Assembly (NCBI GenBank): GCA_002709005.1
Contig: PAPH01000034.1
Location: forward strand, 1 to 64,000
Direction: 5' to 3'
DNA length: 64,000 nucleotides
Source: Hyphomicrobiales bacterium
GTDB taxonomy: Bacteria; Pseudomonadota; Alphaproteobacteria; Rhizobiales; Rhizobiaceae
The notes under the pieces were generated by a model. The model made no database searches. It had not been told where the DNA came from and worked only from the letters and a program-made list of their open reading frames with translations. The position numbers were made by a program, and so were the translations under genes. Positions 47,891 through 55,775 of this stretch are shown here, piece by piece (position 1 is the first letter of the stretch; each line of letters starts with the position of its first letter).

Positions 47891-47915
47891 GGAACTTAGC
47901 AAGGCCGGTTACGTT
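47891..47915 (+). promoter_or_regulatory. EcfG-type promoter for the DUF883 gene
   Basis: GGAAC (47891-47895), 16 bases, CGTT (47912-47915): a perfect match to the alphaproteobacterial general-stress sigma consensus. The predicted start of transcription near 47922 lies about 30 bases before the DUF883 ATG. Confidence 0.88.
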
Positions 47916-47951
47916 GACTCGGTGAGTTCAACAAATCTTACGGAGAAAAAC

Positions 47952-48284
47952 ATGGCACGTGCAGCAACCTCATCGTCCCCTAAGGCCACGGGTGACATCA
48001 GCGCGGATATGGAAGCGCAGATCGCTCATCTGAAGGCGGAAATGAGCAAGATCGCCGAAAGCGTGTCGAATGCCGGTTCCGTCATCGCCAAGGACGTGAA
48101 GGGAAATGCCCGCGTCCGCGGTGAACAGGTTCGCCGTCAGTCCGAAGCGACAATCCGCGATCTGCGCGCGCAGCTCGACGAGATCGAGGCCACCGTCAGC
48201 GGCCACGTGCGCGACCGTCCGCTCACCGCCATCGCCGCTGCAGCAGGAGTGGGCTTCCTGGTCGCACTTCTCGCACGCCGGTAA
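47952..48284 (+). CDS. DUF883 (YqjD/ElaB-like) membrane-anchored protein
   Basis: The 110-residue protein has a long amphipathic helix (ADMEAQIAHLKAEMSKIAESVSN; RRQSEATIRDLRAQLDEIEATV) and one C-terminal membrane segment (PLTAIAAAAGVGFLVALLARR). This is the DUF883 layout, related to E. coli YqjD/ElaB, which bind ribosomes at the membrane in stationary phase. ACGGAG sits before the ATG at 47952. The frame reads back to 47889, but that lies over the promoter. It is co-transcribed with the next gene 12 bases later. Confidence 0.88.
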   Translation: MARAATSSSPKATGDISADMEAQIAHLKAEMSKIAESVSNAGSVIAKDVKGNARVRGEQVRRQSEATIRDLRAQLDEIEATVSGHVRDRPLTAIAAAAGVGFLVALLARR

Positions 48285-48296
48285 TCGCTGAGCGCC

Positions 48297-48743
48297 ATGA
48301 GAGTACCCTATCCCGCAGTATCGCTGCTATCGGGCCTGATTTCAGGGGAAACCGGATACTGGATGAAGCGCGCCAAGCGACGGGCCATTTTCCTGTCGCT
48401 GGCGGGCGTCCTGTTCTTGAGCGTCTGGGCACTTCTGGTTGTCGCGGGCGTCATCTGGTTCTCAAGGACAACCGATCCACTGACCGCTACACTCGCCGTA
48501 GCCGGCATTATCGCCGCGCTGGCTCTCTTGGTCATCGCTGTGTTGATGGTGCTCGAACGTCTGGAGCGCCGAAAGGCAAGGGTCAGGGAAGCGCGCTCCT
48601 CGCTCTATACGACCGCCGCGCTGGTGGCCCTGCCGATGATCATGCGGTCCCGCGGACTGATGTTGCTTGCCGCCGCTGCCGGTGGCAGCGCTTTGCTCGC
48701 CAAGGCGCTGGGATCTGACACGGATGACGCCGGATCGGATTGA
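48297..48743 (+). CDS. Holin-like membrane protein (Actinobacterial Holin-X type)
   Basis: The 148-residue protein has a soluble start (VSLLSGLISGETGYWMKRAKRR), two membrane helices (about 29-55 and 64-84), a basic stretch (ERLERRKARVRE) and a weak third hydrophobic segment. It resembles the holin-X-like proteins that follow DUF883 genes in rhizobia, and the name does not imply phage origin. It is likely driven by the EcfG promoter at 47891. An ATG at 48363 is a possible alternative start, but the N-terminal LLSGLISGE looks conserved. Confidence 0.75.
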   Translation: MRVPYPAVSLLSGLISGETGYWMKRAKRRAIFLSLAGVLFLSVWALLVVAGVIWFSRTTDPLTATLAVAGIIAALALLVIAVLMVLERLERRKARVREARSSLYTTAALVALPMIMRSRGLMLLAAAAGGSALLAKALGSDTDDAGSD

Positions 48744-48797
48744 GAAATAACCATAAATGCAACTGGAGCTTCAGTGCTCTTACAGGGAGTATGCACA

Positions 48798-49310
48798 ATG
48801 AGCAGTCAAGCCGCGGCGGTTCTCAAGACGAAAACCCACGCCCAGGATATCAACACCGGCCTCGATGCCGGCTATCGCGACGACATGACGGGTAGCCTGA
48901 CTGATATTCTGGCTGCCACCTACAAGCTGACCATCAAGAGCCACATCTATCACTGGAATGTGGTGGGCCCGCTCTTCAAGCCGCTCCATGAGCTGACCGA
49001 GGAGCATTACAACGCACTGTTCGCGGCCACGGACGTGATCGCGGAGCGCATCCGCGCTCTTGGTCATCTCGCCCCGGAAAAGTTCGGTGACGCCTCGAGT
49101 TTTGCGCCCGACGGCAAATCGCTCAATCACAAGACCGCAGAATCGATGGTCGAGGATCTGGTCAAGGATCACGAAGCGGCGGTACGCACCATGCGTGAGG
49201 CAGGCGAAAAGGCTGGCGACGCCGGCGACCTCGTTACCGAGGATATGCTCACCCAGTTTCTCGCCTTCCATGAGAAGGCGATCTGGATGTTGCGCGCCCA
49301 TTTGGCCTGA
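48798..49310 (+). CDS. dps: Dps/ferritin-like DNA-protecting protein
   Basis: The 170-residue protein has the Dps ferroxidase pattern at the dimer interface: KSHIYHWNVVGPLFKPLHELTEEHYNALFAATDVIAERIRALG, then EDLVKDHEAAVRTMREAG and MLTQFLAFHEKAIWML. It would form a 12-mer that stores iron and shields DNA from peroxide. The ATG at 48798 has GGGAG 8 bases before it. It lies 54 bases after the holin-like gene. I see no EcfG promoter of its own, so it may share the upstream one. Confidence 0.93.
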   Translation: MSSQAAAVLKTKTHAQDINTGLDAGYRDDMTGSLTDILAATYKLTIKSHIYHWNVVGPLFKPLHELTEEHYNALFAATDVIAERIRALGHLAPEKFGDASSFAPDGKSLNHKTAESMVEDLVKDHEAAVRTMREAGEKAGDAGDLVTEDMLTQFLAFHEKAIWMLRAHLA

Positions 49311-49347
49311 GAACACCGCACGGGCTAAGAAATCATCGATGCACCAG

Positions 49348-49378
49348 CGGCCCGGTCGGATCCGACCGGGCCGTTTTC
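49348..49378 (+). terminator. Terminator after dps
   Basis: A perfect 26-base palindrome (48348-type arms CGGCCCGGTCGGA / TCCGACCGGGCCG at 49348-49373) is followed by TTTTCT. It lies between the convergent dps and DUF2254 genes. Confidence 0.85.
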
Positions 49379-49427
49379 TATCTCATGGCCGGTTATCAAT
49401 GGCTGGGGTGAAAACCCAGGGCTGACT

Positions 49428-50681
49428 TCACTGTCGCGAGGGCAGGTGACGGCGGACGAGATCCAGATCCTCTTCCGGATGTTTGGCCAGTTCGAGCGTC
49501 TTGATCAGCAGTTCGGAGTGGGCGTGGATCAGCGGAAGTGCATCATCCGCGGCGATGGCCGCCAGCCTGTCGAGAGCCAGCGCGACTGCGCTCGCCATCA
49601 TGATGTTGTCGCGCGAGGCGCGGCGAAGCGGGTGGAAGGCGGTATCCATCATCGCCTGAAGCGACAGGCCGGGAATGACGAGGCGCAGGTTTTCGTCCTC
49701 GTCGCACCGGCGATAGGTGGGCAGGCCCTCCCGCACGGGCTGGGACAAGGAAAAGGTGATGCTGTCGACGCAGGCGCGGGCCGTATAGGTGTCGTTCACC
49801 CCCGGTGACAAAGCCCGGAGCGAAATCTCGATAAGCAGGTTGATGGAGAACTCGACGTTGCGGGAATCCGATCGGGATTCCTCGATATTGACGAGATTGG
49901 CGAGTTCTACCGCCTCTTCCTCGTCGACTTGCCCGGTCGTCAGGAGAAGCTTCTCTCCCTCGAGAATGTAGTCGCCCGCCGGTTGGGCGAGCCGTATGGC
50001 TATGCCGAGATCCTTGGCACGCCGGACGGCCTCGGTTTCATCGATATGGCCCACATAGCCGGTTCGTCCCGCGGGGATGGAATAGCTGTACCCGTTCTCG
50101 TCTTCCTCGATATCCCATTTGGAATCGCGATCCATCAGCGCTTCGATGTCGCGAAAGAGTTTGCGCGAAATCGCGGCGATCTCGTCATCGATCGTGACCG
50201 TGGTGGACACATGTCTGACGAAGTAAATGAGCTGCAGCACCGACAGGATCGCGAGAAAGCCGGCGACGGATATCGTCAGTTTCGGCAGATAGTCTTCGCG
50301 GATCATCATCATCGTGACAAGGCTGAAGAGAAACGTTCCGCCCAGAATGCCGGCGGTTACCTGGTTGACCGGCTCGGTTGTGAACCGCCTGAGCAGCCGG
50401 GGGCCGATATTCCCGGCCGCCAGCGTGAAGACGAGAAGCACGAGGGAATAGGTCAGGCTGAGCGCGGTGATCGCGCCGGTCGCGACCGCCGACAGAAGCG
50501 TATGGGCGCTTTCCGGATCGATCTGCAGCACGAAGGGGCTCATGAAGCCTTCGGCGTAGTTGGAATCGATCCAGTAGAGTGGCAGTGGCAATGCGGCGAT
50601 GCTGAGCGCGATGAGCGCAGGCATTGTCAGCAGAACCAGGATCGACTGCGGCATGCGCTTGAGATGTTCGCGCACCCTCAT
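49428..50681 (-). CDS. DUF2254 family membrane protein
   Basis: The 417-residue protein has four membrane helices in the first 165 residues (LLTMPALIALSIAALPLPLYWI; AVATGAITALSLTYSLVLLVF; ILGGTFLFSLVTMMMI; GFLAILSVLQLIYFVRHV). A large soluble part follows, with ALSPGVNDTYTARACVDSI and RTGYVGHIDE, both typical of DUF2254. The function is unknown. It overlaps the lipid kinase gene upstream by 4 bases, so the pair form an operon and may act together on the membrane. Confidence 0.9.
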   Translation of the reverse strand: MRVREHLKRMPQSILVLLTMPALIALSIAALPLPLYWIDSNYAEGFMSPFVLQIDPESAHTLLSAVATGAITALSLTYSLVLLVFTLAAGNIGPRLLRRFTTEPVNQVTAGILGGTFLFSLVTMMMIREDYLPKLTISVAGFLAILSVLQLIYFVRHVSTTVTIDDEIAAISRKLFRDIEALMDRDSKWDIEEDENGYSYSIPAGRTGYVGHIDETEAVRRAKDLGIAIRLAQPAGDYILEGEKLLLTTGQVDEEEAVELANLVNIEESRSDSRNVEFSINLLIEISLRALSPGVNDTYTARACVDSITFSLSQPVREGLPTYRRCDEDENLRLVIPGLSLQAMMDTAFHPLRRASRDNIMMASAVALALDRLAAIAADDALPLIHAHSELLIKTLELAKHPEEDLDLVRRHLPSRQ

Positions 50682-51589
50682 TCGGCCTTGTCCCGTGCGG
50701 GCAGAATGACCTTAAGGGCTCCCGGAAGAATTTCGATATCAACGGACGGATCGAGGTCGACAAGCTCGCCGTCGATGACGGCCTTGGCGGATTTGCGCTT
50801 CTGGGGGAAGGAGAGCCGCACCCTGGTTCCGCTCTCCTGAACGATATCTGGGTTGTTTTGCACGTTGCCGATCGTCAGGTCGGCGAGCATCCTGGCATTG
50901 GCCGCCGCTGTCGAGGGTCTCGCGTAATAGATGCCGAGCTTCCCGCTCGTCACGGCGTCGGCATAGGGCAAATGCCCTTCGCCGTAGGGATTGTTGGAGA
51001 CTGCCAGCGAACTGATGCGCTCGCTCACCTCGCGGCCGTCGATGTTCATCTCGATCGGAAAGGATGGTGGACGCCGGATCGTGTCGATCGCGGCGACGAT
51101 CGAGGCGCGGATCTTCCCCAGTTTGGAGGCGAAGTTATAGCTGTTGCGCTCAGCCACCATGCGGGAATGAAAACCGATCGAGAACTGGTGCAGAAACGGC
51201 CGGCCGTTGGCGCGTCCGATATCGCTTTTGCCGAGATCGCCGGCGGCAAGCGCGCTGACGGCGACGTCGAGATCGAGCGGGATCTTGAGTGCCCTCGCAT
51301 AGAGGTTCATCGTTCCGGCGGGGAGGATGGCCAGAGGCTTGTCCGCCTCGAGCGCCATTGCGCCCGCCGCGGAGACGGTTCCGTCGCCGCCGCCCGCTAT
51401 GACGCCTTCGACCTCACTGTCGTTGAATGCTTTTTCGAGAGCCGCGATCAGGTCATCGCCTTCGACCGGCCGCACGTCGACGTCGTGGCCGTTGGCCTCG
51501 AAACTCTCGGTGATATGCTGGCTGAACCGGTCGATGTCCGTGCTCTTGAGAGTACCTCCATCCCTGTTCAGAATAGCGCGAAATCGCAT
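50678..51589 (-). CDS. Diacylglycerol/lipid kinase (YegS-like)
   Basis: The 303-residue kinase has the DAGK catalytic motifs GVIAGGGDGTVSAAGAMAL (GGDGT nucleotide loop) and LAILPAGTMNLYARALKI, and it ends with the beta domain (AVIDGELVDLDPSVDIEILPGALKVILP). It would phosphorylate a membrane lipid. The start RAILNRDGGTL is typical. It is the first gene of a two-gene operon with the DUF2254 gene, and a dispersed repeat lies directly upstream. Confidence 0.9.
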   Translation of the reverse strand: MRFRAILNRDGGTLKSTDIDRFSQHITESFEANGHDVDVRPVEGDDLIAALEKAFNDSEVEGVIAGGGDGTVSAAGAMALEADKPLAILPAGTMNLYARALKIPLDLDVAVSALAAGDLGKSDIGRANGRPFLHQFSIGFHSRMVAERNSYNFASKLGKIRASIVAAIDTIRRPPSFPIEMNIDGREVSERISSLAVSNNPYGEGHLPYADAVTSGKLGIYYARPSTAAANARMLADLTIGNVQNNPDIVQESGTRVRLSFPQKRKSAKAVIDGELVDLDPSVDIEILPGALKVILPARDKAE

Positions 51590-51605
51590 GTTACACCCGA
51601 CCGGT

Positions 51606-51710
51606 TAGAGCAATTTTCGGTTTTGACGGAATTGGCAAAATCGAATTGCGTAAATGAATTCAGCAGCCTGACGAAGCCATTCTTTTCCGCCTGAAGGCGA
51701 AACGCTCTAG
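51606..51710. repeat. Dispersed 105-base intergenic repeat, copy A
   Basis: The element has short inverted ends (TAGAGC ... GCTCTA), an internal TTTTGACGGAATTGG block, GAATTCA in the middle and a small hairpin near the right end (TCCGCC-TGAA-GGCG). It aligns along its whole length with copy B at 62453-62557, about three in four bases identical. It looks like a rhizobial palindromic intergenic element (RIME-like). Its right edge, CTAG, supplies the stop codon of the Crp/Fnr gene. Confidence 0.75.
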
Positions 51711-52456
51711 ATGAAGGGACGGCTTGATTCCTCGAAGCCTTCCCATCCCGAAACATTCAGAAGTCCTTCCGCGTCGAGGATGTCGCAGGCGCGCTCGCGC
51801 CATTTGATCAGGTTCCTGTCGGCAAGCTTCCGCAGGGTCTTGTTGGTATGAACGGTCGAGAGGCCAAGCGTATCGGCGACATGCTGCTGGGTAATGGGGA
51901 TCTCGGCCTTTCCGCCGTTGAGCACCCCGGCCAGCTGTGCCCGCTGGTACAGGTAGACCAAGAGATAAGCCGCCCTTTCGAATGCCGAGCGGCGACCGAC
52001 ACTCAGAAGGTTCTCGTCCAGAATCCGCTCTTCGCGGGCGGCCATCCATGTGATGTCAAAAGCAAGCGTCGGATGCTGGGTATACACCTTCGAAATCTTG
52101 CCGCGTTCGAAGACGCAGAGGCGAACGGGCGTCAAGGCTTCGACCGAGTGCTGCATCTCCTCCATCAAGGCGCCCTGCAGCCCGATCAGGTCTCCGGGCA
52201 TGACGAAGTTCAAAATCTGCCGGCGCCCGTCGACGAGCGTCTTGTAGCGGAAGGCCCAGCCGCTCAGAACTGTATAGAGGTGCGCGCTGTGCGCACCCTC
52301 CACGAGGATCGTCGCCGCGGGATCTGCGACGAGTTCGCCCGTCTTGAAATCCTCGACAAACGAGAGTTCCCTGTCTGTGAAATCCCGGAAGCTTGCGAGG
52401 CTGCGCAACGGGCACTCGCTGCAACTTGTCCGTTTTGCCTTCCTGTCCTTATCCAT
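51707..52456 (-). CDS. Crp/Fnr family transcription regulator
   Basis: The 249-residue protein has a cyclic-nucleotide-type beta-roll (PAATILVEGAHSAHLYTVLSGWAFRYKTLVDGRRQILNFVMPGDLIG) and a C-terminal winged helix (ITQQHVADTLGLSTVHTNKTLRKL). Cysteines at 12 and 15 (CSECP) recall FNR, but only one more lies in the sensor region, so a classic 4Fe-4S cluster is doubtful. The PGDLIG loop lacks the Arg-Ser pair for cAMP. GGAGG precedes the ATG. The last codon before the stop reaches the edge of repeat copy A. The signal is unknown. Confidence 0.9.
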   Translation of the reverse strand: MDKDRKAKRTSCSECPLRSLASFRDFTDRELSFVEDFKTGELVADPAATILVEGAHSAHLYTVLSGWAFRYKTLVDGRRQILNFVMPGDLIGLQGALMEEMQHSVEALTPVRLCVFERGKISKVYTQHPTLAFDITWMAAREERILDENLLSVGRRSAFERAAYLLVYLYQRAQLAGVLNGGKAEIPITQQHVADTLGLSTVHTNKTLRKLADRNLIKWRERACDILDAEGLLNVSGWEGFEESSRPFI

Positions 52457-52463
52457 TACCCCT

Positions 52464-52522
52464 CCGGCCGGAATGATGCTTTCAGCCTTCTAAGCTGCTG
52501 TAACCTGTTTTGTTCCGGCCGG
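52464..52522. repeat. Inverted repeat ahead of the Crp/Fnr gene
   Basis: Ten-base arms (CCGGCCGGAA at 52464-52473 and TTCCGGCCGG at 52513-52522) enclose 39 bases in the 112-base gap between ecfG and the Crp/Fnr gene. It may be the ecfG terminator, an operator, or a 5' leader hairpin. No T run follows. Confidence 0.45.
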
Positions 52523-52568
52523 TGGCTTCCGCGTTTCAGCTCATCGAGCGCGGCAGTCTCGGGTGATG

Positions 52569-53123
52569 TCAGGATGCAAACGAGCGGAGTGTGGTGGCAG
52601 CGGACGAACGGTCCGGACCGAAGTCGGATTCGCCTTCTATTTCCAGTATTTCCTGCAGGCGGGCACGTGCGCGGCTGACGCGGCTCTTGATGGTGCCGAC
52701 CCGGCAGTTACAGATTTGCGCGACTTCCTCGTAAGCGAAACCCGAGGCTCCGACGAGAAGAAGGGCCTCACGCTGGTCTTCCGGCAACTGTTTGAGCGCC
52801 TTGGAAAAGTCTTGCAGGTCCAGCGATCCGTATTGGCCGGGATGAACGGCGAGCTTTTCGGTGAAAACTCCGTCTGAATCCTGAACCTCGCGGCCTTTTT
52901 TGCGCGCCTGACTGTAGAACTCGTTGCGCAGAATCGTGAAGATCCAGGCCTTGATGTTGGTCCCGATCTCGAACCGGTCCTGGGCACCCCAAGCTTTGAG
53001 GATGGCATCCTGAACGAGGTCGTCCGCCCGGTCTGCGTTGCCGCACAAAGATACGGCAAAGGCGCGGAGATTCGGCAACACGGCCAAAAGATCGCGCTTG
53101 AAGGGATCGGAGGCTTCACTCAT
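52569..53123 (-). CDS. ecfG: General stress response sigma factor EcfG
   Basis: The 184-residue ECF sigma factor has region 2 (DRADDLVQDAILKAWGAQDRFEIGTNIKAWIFTILRNEFYSQARK) and region 4 (LPEDQREALLLVGASGFAYEEVAQICNCRVGTIKSRVSRARARL). The FAYEEVA and NCRVGTIKSRVSRAR segments mark the EcfG (RpoE2) group. It directs RNA polymerase to GGAAC-N16-CGTT promoters, several of which are in this window. NepR holds it inactive until phosphorylated PhyR binds NepR. It overlaps nepR by 8 bases in the same operon. Confidence 0.95.
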   Translation of the reverse strand: MSEASDPFKRDLLAVLPNLRAFAVSLCGNADRADDLVQDAILKAWGAQDRFEIGTNIKAWIFTILRNEFYSQARKKGREVQDSDGVFTEKLAVHPGQYGSLDLQDFSKALKQLPEDQREALLLVGASGFAYEEVAQICNCRVGTIKSRVSRARARLQEILEIEGESDFGPDRSSAATTLRSFAS

Positions 53124-53316
53124 TGACGTGATCCGCCTTGCTGCCGGCTTTCTGTTCTGCTTCGTCGAGTTTTTCCAGCAAGCTCATGAACTTGTCCGGA
53201 ATACCTTCCTGCTCGACGGCGGAATAGAGCGCCTTCAGCTTCTGGCTTATGATGCGGTTGGGATCCTTGTGCCCGTTCAAGCGATCCACGTTCTTCCCGA
53301 TATGCTCATGCGGCAT
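53116..53316 (-). CDS. nepR: Anti-sigma factor NepR
   Basis: The 66-residue protein has the NepR core DPNRIISQKLKALYSAVEQEGIPDKFMSLLEKLDEAE, two helices that wrap around EcfG or the sigma-like half of PhyR. It is divergent from phyR and overlaps ecfG by 8 bases, the usual locus shape. It is the only recognised switch protein between the response regulator and the sigma factor. Confidence 0.96.
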   Translation of the reverse strand: MPHEHIGKNVDRLNGHKDPNRIISQKLKALYSAVEQEGIPDKFMSLLEKLDEAEQKAGSKADHVNE

Positions 53317-53349
53317 TTTTTCACTCTTGTGGTTCTATATCCCTGACGA

Positions 53350-53374
53350 AATGCGACTGACGAAAAAAAGTTCC
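53350..53374 (-). promoter_or_regulatory. EcfG-type promoter for nepR-ecfG
   Basis: On the minus strand GGAAC (53374-53370), 16 bases, CATT (53353-53350): one mismatch to CGTT. The expected transcript starts near 53343, about 27 bases before nepR. It gives the sigma factor positive autoregulation. Confidence 0.6.
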
Positions 53375-53382
53375 ATCCCGTG

Positions 53383-53407
53383 GGAGCCTTTTTTGACTTC
53401 GCTCGTT
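53383..53407 (+). promoter_or_regulatory. EcfG-type promoter for phyR
   Basis: GGAGC (53383-53387), 16 bases, CGTT (53404-53407): one mismatch to GGAAC. It lies back to back with the nepR promoter, 8 bases between the two -35 boxes. The leader to the phyR ATG is about 36 bases. Confidence 0.65.
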
Positions 53408-53449
53408 ATCTCTGGGAATAACATGACGCCATCACCAAGGAGTTCATTG

Positions 53450-54244
53450 ATGTCGATAGCTGCGCGCATCGCGCCCCATCTGCCCTATCTGCGCCGTTTT
53501 TCCCGCGCTGTGACGGGATCGCAAACTTCGGGCGATGCTTACGTCGCTGCCGTTCTCGAGGCCCTTATAGCCGATATTTCCATCTTCCCGGAAGCCTCGA
53601 ACGACCGCATTTCGTTGTATAAACTTTTCGTCGCGCTGTTTGGTTCCATAAATGTCGATGTCGGCGAAGCTGTTTCACCCTACGCGTGGGAGCAAAAGGC
53701 CGCCGATAACCTCATGCATCTCGCGCCTCTACCCCGTCAGGCATTCCTGCTTGTTGCGGTCGAAGGCTTCAACGAGGATCAGGTGTGCGAAATTCTCGAC
53801 ACGTCCAAGCAGGAGACCGAATCTCTGCTCGAACAGGCATCGCGAGAGATTTCCAGCCAGGTTGCAACCGACATCCTCATCATTGAGGACGAGCCGCTGA
53901 TTGCGATGGACATCGAGGAAATGGTCGAGTCCCTCGGCCACAAGGTCACCGGCATTGCGCGCACCCATGCGGAAGCGGTGAGGCTTTTCGACGAAACGCG
54001 CCCGAAAATGGTGCTCGCCGATATCCAACTCGCCGATGGCAGCTCGGGCATCGATGCCGTCAACGACATTCTCAAGACTGCCGAGATCCCGGTCATCTTC
54101 ATTACAGCGTTCCCGGAACGGCTTCTCACCGGTGACCGCCCGGAACCCGCGTTCCTGGTCACGAAGCCTTTCAATCCGGAAATGGTCAAGGCTTTGATCA
54201 GCCAGGCACTGTTCTTCGAACGCGTGGACGCGAAGGCCGCCTAG
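53450..54244 (+). CDS. phyR: General stress response regulator PhyR
   Basis: The 264-residue regulator has an N-terminal sigma-factor-like half (about 1-125) that mimics EcfG and a C-terminal receiver. The receiver has the acidic pair in IIEDEP (146-148), the phospho-accepting Asp191 (VLADIQLADG), the Thr in FITAF and Lys239 in VTKPFNP. Phosphorylation exposes the sigma-like half, which pulls NepR off EcfG. AAGGAG sits 7 bases before the ATG at 53450. The frame opens earlier to 53249 but runs through the promoter. Confidence 0.97.
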   Translation: MSIAARIAPHLPYLRRFSRAVTGSQTSGDAYVAAVLEALIADISIFPEASNDRISLYKLFVALFGSINVDVGEAVSPYAWEQKAADNLMHLAPLPRQAFLLVAVEGFNEDQVCEILDTSKQETESLLEQASREISSQVATDILIIEDEPLIAMDIEEMVESLGHKVTGIARTHAEAVRLFDETRPKMVLADIQLADGSSGIDAVNDILKTAEIPVIFITAFPERLLTGDRPEPAFLVTKPFNPEMVKALISQALFFERVDAKAA

Positions 54245-54282
54245 GACGGCGGCCCGGATTCCTGAGGAATTGGGCGTGAGTG

Positions 54283-54307
54283 GGAACCATTACATCACTC
54301 GGTCGTT
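54283..54307 (+). promoter_or_regulatory. EcfG-type promoter for the DUF1328 gene
   Basis: GGAAC (54283-54287), 16 bases, CGTT (54304-54307): a perfect match, 33 bases before the ATG at 54340. Confidence 0.88.
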
Positions 54308-54339
54308 TTTCTGTCATCATTCAACGATGGAGAAACGAA

Positions 54340-54504
54340 ATGTTGTATTATGCTCTGGTCTTTTTGGTCATCGCGATCATTGCCGGCGTCCTGGGCTTCG
54401 GTGGTATCGCCGGAGCTTCCGCAAGTATCGCTCAGGTGCTTTTCTTCATTTTCCTCGCGCTGCTGGTGATTTCGCTCGTGGCCGGATTCTTCCGTCGCGC
54501 CTGA
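54340..54504 (+). CDS. DUF1328 small membrane protein
   Basis: The 54-residue protein is almost all membrane: two helices ([18 protein letters not shown] and [22 protein letters not shown]) with a glycine/alanine turn (GGIAGASA) and a basic end (FRRA). This is the YtjA/DUF1328 pattern, often induced by stress. GGAG precedes the ATG at 54340. The frame extends back to 54280 but overlaps the perfect EcfG promoter, so the short form is right. Confidence 0.9.
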   Translation: MLYYALVFLVIAIIAGVLGFGGIAGASASIAQVLFFIFLALLVISLVAGFFRRA

Positions 54505-54592
54505 CCTCTGAAAAATTCGGGAATTTGGAGGCGGCCTCCTTGCGGGGCCGTCTTTCCATGCGTATGGGGACCACAGCGGAACATTGGAAAAC

Positions 54593-55582
54593 ATGCCTTC
54601 TTCCCGGTTAACCTATGAAACGCGAGGGGCGCTGGCGCCACTTCTCCTGATGGCGCTGAAAAGCGCTGCAGTCGGCGTCGTGGTGAAGGCCCAGGACGGC
54701 AGCTATCTCTATGCATCCGGTCTGCCCGATTATTTCCCGAAGATCGTTCTGCCCGGCGCCACCGATGCGGATCTCTTCGAAGGCGACTGGCTCGATCAGA
54801 TCATCGAGGCGCAGGAACAGGTTCTCCAAACCGGACAACAGGTGGTGCTCGAACTCGTGCGCACCACCAACAAGCAGTATTCCGCCTGCGAGTGCACGGT
54901 TCAGCGTTACGAAAGCGTCGGCATCCAGCCAGCGGTGTTGATCACCTTCGTTGACCTGACGCCGGAGCGAAAGCGCGAGGACACGCTGAAGGCGCTGCTG
55001 CGCGAAGTCAGCCACCGATCGAAGAATTTGCTGGCGATTGTCCAGAGCATTGCCTCTCAGACAGCCCGGACCAGTGATGATCTGGGCTTTTTCCTGACCA
55101 AATTTCGCGGCCGTCTGGCGGCTCTCTCCTCGGCCCAGGATCTGGTCACGGATTCGAACTGGCGCGGGGCCCATTTCCGCGAACTGGCGGTCCAGCAGTT
55201 CACCCGCTACATCGAGGCTGGCGATCCCCGGATTTCCATCCTGGGCGACGATGTCATCCTTTCGCCGAATGGCGCCACGCATATCGGCCTGGCCTTGCAC
55301 GAACTGATCACCAATTCTGTCGCCTTCGGCGCGCTTTCAAATCGTTCGGGCAGGGTGCATCTTACATGCGAGGGAGATGAGGACGGGGCTTTCACCGTGA
55401 TCTGGGATGAAGACACGGGAACCGTTCCCGACCGGACATTGTCCGAGGACGGCTCCGTCAACGGCAAGAAGTTCGGCAGCACCGTGTTGGAACGCGTGGT
55501 GCCTTCCGCGCTGGAGGGGCGCGCGGACTACGATATCGCCGCCCATCACGTCATCTATCGTCTTTATTTCCGTTCGGCCTGA
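54593..55582 (+). CDS. HWE-family sensor histidine kinase (cytosolic, PAS-type)
   Basis: The 329-residue kinase has a PAS-like sensor (AVGVVVKAQDGSYLYASGLPDYFP ... ITFVDLTPERKREDTLKALL) followed by the HWE/HisKA_2 core: phospho-site in LLREVSHRSKNLLAIVQSIA, ALSSAQDLV, and the ATPase domain with ALHELITNSVAFGAL. There are no membrane helices. Kinases of this family feed phosphate to PhyR in alphaproteobacteria, and its place 89 bases after the DUF1328 gene in the phyR locus supports that role. The start is the ATG at 54593, with a weak GGAA before it. Confidence 0.9.
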   Translation: MPSSRLTYETRGALAPLLLMALKSAAVGVVVKAQDGSYLYASGLPDYFPKIVLPGATDADLFEGDWLDQIIEAQEQVLQTGQQVVLELVRTTNKQYSACECTVQRYESVGIQPAVLITFVDLTPERKREDTLKALLREVSHRSKNLLAIVQSIASQTARTSDDLGFFLTKFRGRLAALSSAQDLVTDSNWRGAHFRELAVQQFTRYIEAGDPRISILGDDVILSPNGATHIGLALHELITNSVAFGALSNRSGRVHLTCEGDEDGAFTVIWDEDTGTVPDRTLSEDGSVNGKKFGSTVLERVVPSALEGRADYDIAAHHVIYRLYFRSA

Positions 55583-55663
55583 GAACCGCCCGCCAGAACA
55601 CGGTTCGATGTCCTGGTTCCATTCGACGGAAAACCCTGCGCAAAAATATCCCGAAAAAATTAG

Positions 55664-55765
55664 GGCCCGGCTTGGTTGGGGGGAACCAAGGCCGGGCCAT
55701 GTCCAGCATGGGGGGCTGGAAACAACTGCCGTGGGGGAGTGGGGGACGGGGGGTGTCGGCAGTTG
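55664..55765. other. Two hairpins and a G-rich tract between convergent genes
   Basis: First comes a 14-15 bp stem (GGCCCGGCTTGGTT / AACCAAGGCCGGGCC, one bulge, 55664-55698). Next are 8-base arms CAACTGCC (55723-55730) and GGCAGTTG (55758-55765) around a loop with three runs of five to six G, and another run of six G just before. The first hairpin can end the HWE kinase transcript. The G runs could fold into a quadruplex. No protein frame fits. Confidence 0.55.
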
Positions 55766-55775
55766 AAGGGAAAAT

